Below the pieces are notes generated by a model that had not been told where the DNA came from, made no database searches, and was given only the letters and a program-made list of their open reading frames with translations. This document shows, one piece after another, positions 27,815-36,917 of a DNA stretch of 64,000 nucleotides. How positions within the stretch are numbered: position 1 is the stretch's first letter; every line of letters starts with the position of its first letter. This DNA is from Desulfurellaceae bacterium bin18 (GTDB lineage Bacteria > Desulfobacterota > Binatia > Bin18). The stretch spans positions 52,789 through 116,788 of the forward strand of contig MPMI01000010.1 in NCBI GenBank assembly GCA_002238415.1, in the 5' to 3' direction. The position numbers and the translations under genes are program-made.

Positions 27815-28597
27815 ATGACGTTTTGTTTAGGAATGAACCTCCAAGGTGGACTGGTTGGGATTGCCGATACGCGGGTGATTGCCGGCAACGAACGGATTAC
27901 CGCCCGGAAGGTGTCGGTCTTCCAGAAAGACCGCCATGCCATGTTTCTGATGAGTTCCGGACTGCGCTCGGCGCGGGACAAGGCGTTGATTTATTTTGAA
28001 GAAAGTCTGGCCCACAGCGAGCAGCCGCTCGACCGCTTGTTCAAGGCCGTCAACGCCTTTGCCACCCAAGTGCGTCGGGTTGCAAAGGAGGATAAAGCCG
28101 CCTTGGAGGAGAGCGGCTTTGATTTCAACCTGCACGCCCTCATTGGCGGGCAGCTTGAGAATGACCCCGAGCACCGTCTCTACCTCGTCTACCCCCAGGG
28201 AAACTGGGTCGAAGTCGGCCAGGGCACGCCGTATCACATTATCGGCGCGGCGGGCTACGGCAAGCCGATTCTCGATCGTACGCTGCACTACCAGGACCCG
28301 ATGCGGTTTGCCCTCAAGGTCGGCTGTCTGGCCTTTGATTCAACCCGGATCAGTGCGGTCAATGTCGATTTCCCCTTGGATGTTGTCCTGTACACCCGGA
28401 ACAGCCATCGGATCATCCAGCACTGCTACCAGAAGGAAGACCTCCAGGATTTGACCACCGTCTGGCAGGAAGGGCTACGCCGCTCGATCAACAATCTGTC
28501 CGCCGACTGGGTTGAGCACGCCTTCGACAAGCTGGCGCTGCCGGACGACAACGCCAGCCTGCTGTTGCCTGCGCCCAACGGGGCGGACCGCGCGTAG
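27815..28597 (+). CDS. Anbu-type proteasome-related peptidase
   Basis: This 260-residue protein is the bacterial proteasome homologue Anbu (BPH). MTFCLGMNLQGGLVGIADTR places Thr directly after Met, the expected N-terminal nucleophile after processing, as in other Anbu proteins. ITARKVSVF and the later SGLRSARDK follow family order. The ATG at 27815, with AGGAGG before it, is strongly preferred because any longer N-terminus would bury the nucleophile. It probably degrades or processes products of the neighbouring ligase system, which is inference from context. Confidence 0.92.
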   Translation: MTFCLGMNLQGGLVGIADTRVIAGNERITARKVSVFQKDRHAMFLMSSGLRSARDKALIYFEESLAHSEQPLDRLFKAVNAFATQVRRVAKEDKAALEESGFDFNLHALIGGQLENDPEHRLYLVYPQGNWVEVGQGTPYHIIGAAGYGKPILDRTLHYQDPMRFALKVGCLAFDSTRISAVNVDFPLDVVLYTRNSHRIIQHCYQKEDLQDLTTVWQEGLRRSINNLSADWVEHAFDKLALPDDNASLLLPAPNGADRA

Positions 28598-28633
28598 GCA
28601 GGCGTTATTCCGGTGGCGGCTCTGGCAGACCGG

Positions 28634-28657
28634 GCAACCACGGGGGGGTGCCCCTAC
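28634..28657. repeat. GTAGGGGC-family intergenic repeat (minus orientation)
   Basis: Its reverse complement begins GTAGGGGCACCCCCC and continues GTGGTTG, matching the copies at 32207 and 39046. It lies between convergent operons. Confidence 0.65.
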
Positions 28658-28671
28658 AGGCGAAACAATGC

Positions 28672-29550
28672 CTACGACACGCGTTGCGCGGTCACGGCCA
28701 CATCAAGGACAGGGCTGCCGCCGCCGGCAACGACACCTTTCAACGGGGTCACATCGCTATAGTCCCGGCCCCAAGCGACAGTAATATGTTGGTCGGTGGG
28801 GATGATGTTGTTGGTGGGATCGAAATCTATCCAGCCCTGCCCAGGACAATACACCGATACCCAGGCGTGAGAAGCCGCGGCCCCCGTGAGCTGAGGCTGG
28901 TCGTCTGAGGCGGCGGTTTCGAGATAGCCGCTGACGTAGCGTGCGGCGATGCCGTGCGTGCGTAGACAGCCGATAGCCACATGCGCAAAATCCTGACAGA
29001 CGCCCTGGCGGTGATCCAACACTTCACCGAGTGGCGTCGAGACGGTTGTGGCCTCGGGTTCGTAGGTAAACTCCTGATAGATGCGCTGAACGAGGTCGGC
29101 AACGGCTTCCAACAGCGGTCGGTCCGGCGTAAAAGACGGCGTCGCATACGCGGTCAACGCGGCACTGCTGTGGACCAGGGGTGAGTCGAGCAGGAATTGT
29201 CGCGCCTCGATGCCGGCGTGACTCGTGTCCTTGGAAACGGAGCGGCGGGTCTCTTCCCAGGTGGGAGAATCTCGAAGCGGTGGTGGAGCGGCTGGGGCGA
29301 TCAGAACCTCACTCCGGGCGGTCACTGATAAACTGACATGGGATTCCTGAATGGTAAAATAGGTGACGTGATTGCCGAAAAAATCTTTCCGATCCTGATA
29401 TGCTGCCGGCGACGGCTGAATGCGGAGCTGCCCGTGTTCACACTTTTGCTGCGGGGTGGAACGCGGGAGGAGGTGGGCCTCATTCTGGCACTGTGAAACC
29501 GACGCGTTATAGCGATATTCGGTAACGTGGGTGACGCGATAGCGTATCAT
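28672..29550 (-). CDS. Transglutaminase-like cysteine protease family protein
   Basis: This 292-residue protein has an N-terminal bacterial transglutaminase-like beta domain (MIRYRVTHVTEYRY) and a catalytic core. The core triad is the Cys of GVCQDFAHVA, the His of ASHAWVSVY and the Asp of WIDFDPTNN. Family members act as peptidases or amidases. Its start overlaps the stop of the ATP-grasp/alpha-E fusion gene (ATGA), so both are translated together. The same gene set surrounds Anbu in many bacteria. Confidence 0.92.
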   Translation of the reverse strand: MIRYRVTHVTEYRYNASVSQCQNEAHLLPRSTPQQKCEHGQLRIQPSPAAYQDRKDFFGNHVTYFTIQESHVSLSVTARSEVLIAPAAPPPLRDSPTWEETRRSVSKDTSHAGIEARQFLLDSPLVHSSAALTAYATPSFTPDRPLLEAVADLVQRIYQEFTYEPEATTVSTPLGEVLDHRQGVCQDFAHVAIGCLRTHGIAARYVSGYLETAASDDQPQLTGAAASHAWVSVYCPGQGWIDFDPTNNIIPTDQHITVAWGRDYSDVTPLKGVVAGGGSPVLDVAVTAQRVS

Positions 29551-32105
29551 CTCGAAGTCGAGCGCGTTGCGGTGAGCTGTTGCTGTACTTCAATATGGCT
29601 GAAATAGTCTCGGCTCAAGGTCTCCGACAGCGCGAGCAGGTGCGTGCTCAGACCGGCAAACAGTTGGCCCAGCGTCTCATCCATGTCTGCGTCCCAGGTG
29701 GATGTCGAGTAGCGTTCCAGATCTGTCACCCGTAGGGTTGTGAGCGTCTCCAAAATGATACGTTCTTCGGCGCTCCGGTGTGGCAGGGGCTTCTTGCGCG
29801 GCAGACTCAAGACTTGGTCCCGTATTTGTACGAGCTGGTAGCCGACTGAACGCGGATTGCTCTCGTCGAGCAGCAGCAGGTCCAACACGGCCCCGGCCTG
29901 GACGGCTGAGGCGTAGCGACGCCGATACGTCATCAGGCTGTCGGTCATGGCCAGCACCATATCCCAGACAACTTTTTCCGTCTCGTGCGGCAGCTCACAG
30001 CCCGTCCGCAAGAGGCTGAGCGTATACAGTGCCCGTTCCAGCCGCCGGCCGATTTCCATAAACCGGAATCCGTGGCCGCGAGCCATACTTTCGGTATTCA
30101 AACCGTTTACCGAGGCCAGTCCGATAATCAGGCCTTCCAGGCTTTCGAGCATCTCACTCAAAGACTTGACCTGTGGTAACTCGCGGTCAAGCCGGTTGAT
30201 TGCCCGCCAGGCATCATCTGACAGCCAGTCGCGTGCGGCCTGTCCGGCGCGGACTACGGCGTTCAGATGGAAACGCAGGCTCCCCGGCCGCGCAGCGTCC
30301 AGAATCGTCGCGAACAATTCCTGTTCGGCAACGGCCAGCCGCCGGCGCTCCCCGTATCCGATAAAACGCAGATAGGTCGCGGTGCTATGGGTGTGAGCGG
30401 AAAGAAAGGCCGATAGGGACGTATCATACCGGGCGGTCTCGGTATCCAATACTCGCTGGAGGACCTCGCGGAAGACGCGCGCCCCCCCGGCAGTGCGTTC
30501 GACATAGCGCCCGAGCCAGAACAGATTATCCGCAATCTGGCTGGGTACCTCTCCCCCGCTGCGCGTAATCGAGACGGCGTGCTCGGGCGCCGGGATGAGG
30601 CTGAACTGACTTTCCGGTTCTGAGGCGAGAATCCAGGTATCCTTACTCAGACCACCAGCCTGACCGGAGACGAGCCACCCGTCCGTGTCTGGTGCGACCC
30701 GCGTCAGCCCGCCCGGCATGGCCACATAGCCATCGTTTCGGGAGACCAGGAAACTGCGTAACACCATGGGGCGTGGCTCCAGGCGGTCTTCGATAAATAC
30801 CGGCGTGGTGGACAAGGCCACCTGTTCCTGGCCGACAAAGCAATGGGGGTGGGCCCTGATGTTCTGAATAAGGCTGTCGCGTTCTTGGACGCTCAACTGT
30901 GCGCCATAGACGGTTGCCGTACCGGGGAGAGGAAAGACGGGCTTGATGACCAGTTGTTCGATATGGTCCACGACATAGGCCAGAGCCCGTTCGTCACCGC
31001 ACCACCAGGTCGGAACCGAGGCCAAGCGCAGGTCCTGGCCCAGCAATACTTTGGCGATCCGGGGCAGGTAGGCCATCAGTCCGGGATTTTCGAGCAGGCC
31101 GCTGCCCAGCGGATTGGCAACCATGACCGTGCCGTTTCTGACTGCCTGGAGCAGGCCGGGGGGGGCTAACAGCGATTCCCGCTGTAGTTCCAAAGGATCA
31201 CAAAAAGTGTCATCTACCCGCCGGACGACCGCGCCGACCGGTTGCAGCCCGTCTACCGTCTTCAACCACAGTCGGCCATCCCGAACCGTTAAGTCATCTC
31301 CCTGGGCGAGAGTATAATCCAGATAGCTGGCCAAATAGGCATGTTCAAAATAGGTTTCGTTCTGCGGTCCTGGGGTGAGGAGCGCCGTCCGTGTCTGGGG
31401 GGTCGGGGTCAGGGCGGCTAAGGTCGATCGCAGGGTTCGGAAAAAGAGGGACAATCGGTGGACCTGAGCGTCTCGATACAGGCTGGGCAGAATCCGTGCC
31501 AACACCAGCCGATTTTCCAGGGCGTAGCCGGCTCCGGACGGTGCCTGCGTCCGGTCATTCAGCACTCTGATGGTGCCGTTGGGAGCCCTGGCGAGGTCAG
31601 CCGCGTAGAGACACAGATACGGGATCGGCGTGGGCAGCGCCCCGTGACAGGGGCGCAGAAAGCCGGGATGGGTATAGATCAACTCGGGCGGGAGCAGGCC
31701 GTCGTGAATGAGTTGTTGTGGACCATACAGGTCCGTGCCGATGAGATTGAGCAGTTCTGCCCGCTGGACGAGACCCTGTTCAATAGTCCGCCACTCCTGG
31801 CTGGTGAGGAGGGCGGGGATGACGTCGAGCGCCCAGGGTCGCGTACGTCCCTGGGGGTCCGTATAGACGTTGTAGGTCACGCCATTTTCACGCAGAACCT
31901 GTTGGACTTCGTTCCGACGGCGGCCCAGCTCTACCGCGCCCAGCGCATCGAAAGCGCGCAGAGCGTATTGCCAGTGGGGTCGGACAGTGCCTGGGGCTGA
32001 ACACATTTCATCGAAGCGGGCTGATGACACGGGATAGTGTGCCAGTGCATCGCCCCGAGCTGCATCTCTCTGAAAAGGGGTCTCCGCATAGGTAGACTCA
32101 GGCAT
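29547..32105 (-). CDS. Fusion of circularly permuted ATP-grasp and alpha-E domains
   Basis: This 852-residue protein combines both proteins of the plus-strand operon. Residues about 60-480 are a circularly permuted ATP-grasp ligase (YNVYTDPQGRTRPWALDVIP, APSGAGYALENR). Residues about 510-840 are an alpha-E domain (SQIADNLFWLGRYVERTAGG). In the ligase part the family's EDN is replaced by LNDRTQAPSG, so a metal ligand may differ from the stand-alone copy. GAGGAG precedes the ATG. It is convergent with the Anbu operon, giving two ligase/alpha-E sets at one locus. Confidence 0.9.
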   Translation of the reverse strand: MPESTYAETPFQRDAARGDALAHYPVSSARFDEMCSAPGTVRPHWQYALRAFDALGAVELGRRRNEVQQVLRENGVTYNVYTDPQGRTRPWALDVIPALLTSQEWRTIEQGLVQRAELLNLIGTDLYGPQQLIHDGLLPPELIYTHPGFLRPCHGALPTPIPYLCLYAADLARAPNGTIRVLNDRTQAPSGAGYALENRLVLARILPSLYRDAQVHRLSLFFRTLRSTLAALTPTPQTRTALLTPGPQNETYFEHAYLASYLDYTLAQGDDLTVRDGRLWLKTVDGLQPVGAVVRRVDDTFCDPLELQRESLLAPPGLLQAVRNGTVMVANPLGSGLLENPGLMAYLPRIAKVLLGQDLRLASVPTWWCGDERALAYVVDHIEQLVIKPVFPLPGTATVYGAQLSVQERDSLIQNIRAHPHCFVGQEQVALSTTPVFIEDRLEPRPMVLRSFLVSRNDGYVAMPGGLTRVAPDTDGWLVSGQAGGLSKDTWILASEPESQFSLIPAPEHAVSITRSGGEVPSQIADNLFWLGRYVERTAGGARVFREVLQRVLDTETARYDTSLSAFLSAHTHSTATYLRFIGYGERRRLAVAEQELFATILDAARPGSLRFHLNAVVRAGQAARDWLSDDAWRAINRLDRELPQVKSLSEMLESLEGLIIGLASVNGLNTESMARGHGFRFMEIGRRLERALYTLSLLRTGCELPHETEKVVWDMVLAMTDSLMTYRRRYASAVQAGAVLDLLLLDESNPRSVGYQLVQIRDQVLSLPRKKPLPHRSAEERIILETLTTLRVTDLERYSTSTWDADMDETLGQLFAGLSTHLLALSETLSRDYFSHIEVQQQLTATRSTSR

Positions 32106-32206
32106 AGCCCTTTCTCCTCATCCGATTGCCCATTATCGTATGTACAGGCCGCCTGCTGGCCCCCTCACCCTAGCCCTCTCCCTCCAGGGGAGAGGGAATG
32201 CGTATC

Positions 32207-32234
32207 GTAGGGGCAACCCCCTGTGGTTGTCCCC
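32207..32234. repeat. GTAGGGGC-family intergenic repeat
   Basis: GTAGGGGCAACCCCCTGTGG continues as TTGTCCCC. GGGGCAACC and the TGGTTGTCCCC end are inverted, so the unit can fold into a hairpin. A near-identical copy is at 39046. Confidence 0.7.
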
Positions 32235-32300
32235 TCTTCTCATTTGCATCACACGTCCAGGAGGGGAGCCACCCCACCCCCCAACCCCCAGCCACTCATC

Positions 32301-33404
32301 CTACACTTTTGCAGTATAGCGGTCGGTGTCATACACGCACTCCAAGTCCACGGTATTGAGCCCGCTGACGGCTTGGCTGAGGGGGACCATGCGGAGTTGG
32401 CAGGTCGGGCCAATACCCTGCGCACTGACCATCTGTCCCCAGTCGCCGCGCCGCACGGCTTCGACCGCGGCTGAGCCGAACATGCGCCCCATAATCCGGT
32501 CCAGCGCAGACGGACTGCCGCCGCGCTGGCTATGGCCGATCACCAACTCGCGTGAATCAAAAGGTGTGTCGCGGCGAATGCGCTGGGCGAGTTGACTCCC
32601 GATGCCGCCCAGGCGTTCATGCCCGAAGGCATCCCGGCTGGCGTCCAGGGTTACCACTCCTTCCTCGTCTGCGTGGGCGCCTTCGGCCGCCACAATTACC
32701 GCATAGCGGGGGTAGCGCCGATCCTGCCTGCCACGCGCGAGCCGTCGGGCCAGGAGTTCATAGACCCGCTCGTAGGCAAAGGGATACTCGGGGATAAGGA
32801 CCAGGGTCGCGCCTCCGGCGACCGCGCTCCACAGGGCCAGATGGCCGGCATACCGGCCCATGACTTCGACCACCTGCACCCAGTGGTGCGAGCCGGCTGG
32901 GGTGCGCGCCTGCTCAATGACCGAGGTGCAGTTGCGCAGGGCGGTATCAAACCCCAAGGTGTAGTCGGTGTGGCTGAGGTCTTTATCAATCGTTTTCGGA
33001 ATGCCCACCACCTGGCAGCCTTTTTCACTCAGCCGGTGCGCTACGCCTAGGGTATCTTCTCCGCCCAAGGCGATCACGGCATCAAGACCAAGCCGGGCGA
33101 TATTGGCCATGACTTCATCCGAGCGGTCGTACGCACCCGCCTCGCCCGGCAGGGTCACGTGAAACGGGTTGGTGCGAGACGAGCCCAGATTGGTACCGCC
33201 ATCACGGTCCCAGCGTCGGACCTGATAATCTTCCAGCCGGATGGCCTCGCCGATCCCCGCGTCGAGTAAACCGTGCCAGCCATCGGGCAGTCCCATTACT
33301 TCCACGTCATGGGCAATCGCACGATACACAATCGCCTTGAGCGCGGGGTTCAAGCCTGGGGCGTCACCCCCTCCGGTTAACATGCCAATTCGTCGGATAC
33401 GCAT
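32301..33404 (-). CDS. 6-phosphofructokinase, probably pyrophosphate-dependent
   Basis: This 367-residue protein is a phosphofructokinase with TGGGDAPGLN (phosphate loop), a PKTIDKDL catalytic loop and MGRYAGHLA. Two positions that separate donor types read D in GGEDT and K in PKTID. These are the residues found in PPi-dependent enzymes, where ATP-dependent ones have Gly and Gly. Glycolytic, possibly reversible, fructose-6-phosphate phosphorylation is expected. The ATG at 33404 follows GATGAGG; the long upstream extension has no family content. A promoter candidate lies at 33471-33499. Confidence 0.88.
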   Translation of the reverse strand: MRIRRIGMLTGGGDAPGLNPALKAIVYRAIAHDVEVMGLPDGWHGLLDAGIGEAIRLEDYQVRRWDRDGGTNLGSSRTNPFHVTLPGEAGAYDRSDEVMANIARLGLDAVIALGGEDTLGVAHRLSEKGCQVVGIPKTIDKDLSHTDYTLGFDTALRNCTSVIEQARTPAGSHHWVQVVEVMGRYAGHLALWSAVAGGATLVLIPEYPFAYERVYELLARRLARGRQDRRYPRYAVIVAAEGAHADEEGVVTLDASRDAFGHERLGGIGSQLAQRIRRDTPFDSRELVIGHSQRGGSPSALDRIMGRMFGSAAVEAVRRGDWGQMVSAQGIGPTCQLRMVPLSQAVSGLNTVDLECVYDTDRYTAKV

Positions 33405-33470
33405 ACTTGCCTCATCTCGTCGTGGGCCACTCGAGCCGATGCATGATTGACCCTGGGGTGCAATGATATG

Positions 33471-33499
33471 TATAAATAACGACTGACTGGGCCGGTCAA
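33471..33499 (-). promoter_or_regulatory. Sigma-70-like promoter for phosphofructokinase
   Basis: On the minus strand TTGACC and TTTATA are separated by 17 bases, in an AT-rich pocket about 65 bases before the gene start. Confidence 0.55.
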
Positions 33500-33824
33500 G
33501 TTCCATCTGACAGAATATATGGATAGTCGGCGAGACGGCGCGAAACACGGGACGACGAGGGCGGTTCCGGGACAGACGGCCTGGAATCCGAAGCCGAGAG
33601 TGAGGCGGTCGGCGAACGCGATCAGCTTGGCTCGTTTGAATTTTGTTTTCCCCAGCGTCCGTTCCGCTCCCTCCGTGCGCTCCCAGACCGTTGGCGGCTG
33701 GCCGGAGGGAGGATGGACGACCGGGAGTCATCTGGCCCCGTCAAGAAGCGCAACCACTGCCGCCGGCCGAGGCGACGTTCCTGCCAGAGAACAGGGGCAG
33801 CCGGCAAGCACTGAAGCCTCCCTC
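33500..33824. other. Gene-free stretch of about 325 bp
   Basis: Open frames here lack ribosome sites and recognisable content. I see no repeats or strong hairpins. Confidence 0.4.
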
Positions 33825-34271
33825 TTACTGGGCGCTACACGCCACCCCCACATCCTCGCTATGATCACAATTGTGGCTGGTGCTATTATGCGGACAGTCC
33901 ACTAACCGCGTTTCCGTGCCGGTACAGCGAACGTCATCCATCCAAATCGGCCCACTCCCTGGGCCATAGTGGGCTTCGCCAAAGACTTTCGCCTCCCCTG
34001 TATAGCCCAACTGCCGACACACTACAGCGGCCGCATCGCCAACATTAATGTAATCATCACACACCGTGCCCCACTGGCCGTTGCGATACACTTCCACCCG
34101 CCCTTCCGCCGCCGTCGGCCCATCTTGCAACCGTAACGCCCCCTCGGGGGTGTCCGCCTCGGCGCGCGTCGGGAGAACCGGCCCCAACAGCAGACTCCCA
34201 CTCAGCAGCACGGCCCCCATGATATGCGACAGGGGCCAGGGATGACTATAACTGGTTTCATGGCTTTCCAT
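33825..34271 (-). CDS. Secreted scavenger receptor cysteine-rich (SRCR) domain protein
   Basis: This 148-residue protein has a probable signal peptide (hydrophobic residues about 18-36, cleavage near TRAEA) and then one SRCR domain. EGRVEVYRNGQWGTVCDD, VVCRQLGY, GSGPIWMDDVRC, LVDCPH, NCDHSEDVGVAC reproduce the family consensus nearly in full, with the six cysteines of group A domains. SRCR domains are typical of animal extracellular receptors and are rare in bacteria. The ATG at 34271 has GGAGGAAC before it. The function is unknown; binding of extracellular ligands or host surfaces is a guess. It stands alone. Confidence 0.9.
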   Translation of the reverse strand: MESHETSYSHPWPLSHIMGAVLLSGSLLLGPVLPTRAEADTPEGALRLQDGPTAAEGRVEVYRNGQWGTVCDDYINVGDAAAVVCRQLGYTGEAKVFGEAHYGPGSGPIWMDDVRCTGTETRLVDCPHNSTSHNCDHSEDVGVACSAQ

Positions 34272-34480
34272 ACTGTTCCTCCCGACCTCCAACGTGTGCG
34301 GCCCATTCCTTGGCAAGCGTCTGTTCCCCGCCCCCCGGCATCCGGGCGGTTCTCATCTGCGTTCTAAGGAGGTCTCCCTCCGAGTTCATTCAATACTCTT
34401 ATACGGATGTACCTCACGCGCAGCAATACAAAAGTCAATCGGGGGCACGACCCGGCACGGACGGGGATACGTGAAATGCT

Positions 34481-36007
34481 CTAGAATTTCAACGTCGTCT
34501 CGATATAGCCGAAATTGGCGCTGTCGTCGGGATAGATCTGATCCACGATGCTGTCGCCGAAGACGTGGGCAAAAAAGACGTTGACGTTGATGTGTTTGTT
34601 CAGGTTGTAGCTGAGGCTCGTTTCGATAATCTGAAACAGGTCACGCTTGCCAAAGGTCGGGCGGCCGACAAAGCCGAAGCCGGCCTGCCGGCCTTCCAGG
34701 GTTGCACCCGCGCCCTGGTACCACAGGTCGTTCTTCTCGCTGACGCGAATATAGTGAAAATCCGTGCGCCAGACCAACCCTTCGAGCGGACGGAGAATGA
34801 GTTGAAAAAAGATGTCCTCGTTATTCATCAGGTTATAGAAGGTCGAAAACGAATACACCCGGGCGGTCGGCAGCATCTGAAAAAAGGTGTCATGGTCGCC
34901 GTCGTTGGGATCGTCATCACCCGAGCTGCGATTATAGCCAATCCGGAGCCAGGGTTTCCCCGGCAGCCCGCTGGGTTGCCAGCCGGCCTCGGCGGCAAAC
35001 GCCCAGCCGTGATGATCCTGGTTGTCCCAGTCGCCGCCCTGCACCACGCCCCAGCCCATCAGGTCAATCGGACCGACCCCGGTCGGCACGACCTGAATCA
35101 GGTTGCCGCCACCCGTGTTGATGGCGATATGTCGGCGACTGCGTTCTGCGGCCGGCCGGTTATCGGTGGGCCGCAGGTTCCGTCCGTCGGCGTAGTAGAT
35201 ATAGAACAGCCGCGCGTCGGTCATTTTGGCGAACTCGGGCCGGGTCAGGTTGAAGCCGGCGTACAGGATGTCGATATCGTCAATAGTCTTATTGCCGGCC
35301 AGGTCAAAACCGGCCTGGGTGGGATGAGAGCCGTGCAGCGTAAAATTGTAGGCGTCCTTAGTCCAGCTCAGGGTGAAGCCGTCATACGAACGTCCGACGT
35401 GGGACCAGCCAAAGGGGCCGAGCAGACGCTGGGAGACGCGCATCCGTTTGATCCAGTCGATAGTCGGATCCTTGCTCATCACCTCCGCGCCTCCGGCTAT
35501 CGAATGCCGGCCACCCCTCAGGCGAAGGCCGGGGATACCGAGCCGTTTGAGGGTCAGGTGGGCCTGTTTGAGAAACACACTGGCGTCGTTCTGGCGACGA
35601 TTATGGGACAGATAGACGGGCCCCAGGCCGAAGGAGCCCTGCGGCGCCGGCGCGCTGGCGTCATCGGGCAGGCCCATCAAAGCCGTGTTTTGCGCTTCGA
35701 GATGCAGGTCGAACAGGTCTTGCTGCCATTTCAGGCCCAGCTTGGCCACGGTAGCCGCATAGGCATACGAAGAATCGCCCGAGGTACCCTCAAACCAGTC
35801 CCAGAACTCGCCCCGCGTGCGCAGGCTGGCGAAAACTGACAGTTTTGGAGAAATCTGGCTGACCGGGACGTCCGCCCGAAGCGGAGCCGGAAATACAGTC
35901 AGGAGCCCCAGGACGAGCAGCAGGAGACTTGCGTGTTGGATACAAGCAGATAGCTGCTGATAGGGTGTCCCGGTACATCCTGTAGAACTGCTTCGGCCTT
36001 GTATCAT
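34481..36007 (-). CDS. Outer-membrane beta-barrel protein, alginate-export (AlgE-like) family
   Basis: This 508-residue protein has a signal peptide (hydrophobic residues about 28-44) followed by alternating strands rich in aromatic residues. It ends in Phe (TTLKF), the usual outer-membrane insertion signal. The strand KLSVFASLRTRGEFWDWF and the RLRGGRHSIAGG segment resemble the alginate-export barrel family. GAGGAGGAG precedes the ATG. It probably forms a channel; substrate is unknown. It has no operon partner. Confidence 0.8.
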   Translation of the reverse strand: MIQGRSSSTGCTGTPYQQLSACIQHASLLLLVLGLLTVFPAPLRADVPVSQISPKLSVFASLRTRGEFWDWFEGTSGDSSYAYAATVAKLGLKWQQDLFDLHLEAQNTALMGLPDDASAPAPQGSFGLGPVYLSHNRRQNDASVFLKQAHLTLKRLGIPGLRLRGGRHSIAGGAEVMSKDPTIDWIKRMRVSQRLLGPFGWSHVGRSYDGFTLSWTKDAYNFTLHGSHPTQAGFDLAGNKTIDDIDILYAGFNLTRPEFAKMTDARLFYIYYADGRNLRPTDNRPAAERSRRHIAINTGGGNLIQVVPTGVGPIDLMGWGVVQGGDWDNQDHHGWAFAAEAGWQPSGLPGKPWLRIGYNRSSGDDDPNDGDHDTFFQMLPTARVYSFSTFYNLMNNEDIFFQLILRPLEGLVWRTDFHYIRVSEKNDLWYQGAGATLEGRQAGFGFVGRPTFGKRDLFQIIETSLSYNLNKHINVNVFFAHVFGDSIVDQIYPDDSANFGYIETTLKF

Positions 36008-36554
36008 TCTCTCCTCCTCGTCCGTATGCCTTGCTCGATGTCTCCGTAAAACAGGCTAGGCAATGTTGGAGCCAAACACAAGAAAGCTAGAATACAGAGA
36101 AGCGGGAAGAAAAGTAAGTAGCGAGGATGGCTGCATATTTTCCCTTGATGCCGACCCTGGCCAATCTGGATGCTTGTATCCCGAGATACCATCATATTGT
36201 TAGCCTATGTGCAGAGTTGTTCTTCTGGAGATAGGAGATTGTGAGCCCTTGATCTTAGCCCAACTTGGAAATACGTGTGAATGGAAAAGGGAGGGGGGCA
36301 GGGGCGGTCGGAGGGACGACCGCCCCCAGGGCAGCCTAGAAGAGAGCGGAAGGAAGGGCAACTCTCTTCAGCAAGCTCGATCAAGAGCTCTGACTCACAG
36401 CTAGAGAATAAGTGCAGGAAGTATGCCAAATCGAAAGACAAAGAAAAGCCTATATTTTTCAGTCTGGTCGGTGTGAGGTGCCTATCTTTGCGGCATGCCT
36501 GTGGTGTTGCCTGCTGCTGAGACAACAGACGCCCGTCCGTTAGCCCTCCTCCTG
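36008..36554. other. Intergenic stretch with a perfect hairpin at 36302-36325
   Basis: No supported gene is present. GGGCGGTCG (36302-36310), a 6-base loop and CGACCGCCC (36317-36325) form a perfect 9-bp stem without a downstream T run on the plus strand. A 63-codon minus-strand frame ends by overlapping the barrel start, but it lacks a ribosome site. Confidence 0.45.
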
Positions 36555-36917
36555 CTAGAGTCGGGTTCGACGTTTGCGCTTTCCCCAAGTTTTGATGGGC
36601 ATCCGGTGATACGCTTGCTTGACGCGCTGCGGGTCAAGCTCGAGCTGAGTACACGCCCAGCGAAAAGATAAAGGGTCCTCACTCTCGTCTGTAATCCAGG
36701 CTCGATCGCGCTCGTACTGTGGTTGCGCTCCCTCGCTGCCCTGACACGCGGCATCCCTCACAAAAAAGGCATCAATGAGCACGGCCCACCAAAGCTTCTG
36801 TCGTGGGCCTCCGTGATAGGGCGGTGCCGCCTGCGGTGTTTCGACGGTCGGGTCAATGACAAGAAAATTGCTGGAGATGTCTTCGGACCACGCGTAGTTT
36901 GCATCCTCGGTCAACAA
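36555..36917 (-). CDS. Hypothetical protein of a family seen in myxobacteria-like genomes
   Basis: The C-terminal ~85 residues are the supported part: KLWWAVLIDAF, RDRAWITDESEDPLSFRWAC and LELDPQRVKQAYHRM. They resemble a small helical family known to me from deltaproteobacterial genomes, with a WxxDESE...PFSF...C..LGLDPE pattern. Function is unknown; helix-turn-helix-like DNA binding is possible. The start is uncertain. A TTG at 36917 behind AAAGGAA is proposed, giving 120 residues; an ATG at 37070 would add a low-complexity stretch read through a hairpin. Confidence 0.5.
   Translation of the reverse strand: MLTEDANYAWSEDISSNFLVIDPTVETPQAAPPYHGGPRQKLWWAVLIDAFFVRDAACQGSEGAQPQYERDRAWITDESEDPLSFRWACTQLELDPQRVKQAYHRMPIKTWGKRKRRTRL

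Noticed and set aside
33519..33905. 128-codon plus-strand frame
   Set aside because: It has no ribosome site, low-complexity Arg/Ser/Pro content, and overlaps the SRCR gene antisense.
36004..36195. 63-codon minus-strand frame overlapping the barrel start by ATGA
   Set aside because: The overlap suggests coupling, but there is no ribosome site and the sequence looks random apart from one hydrophobic stretch.
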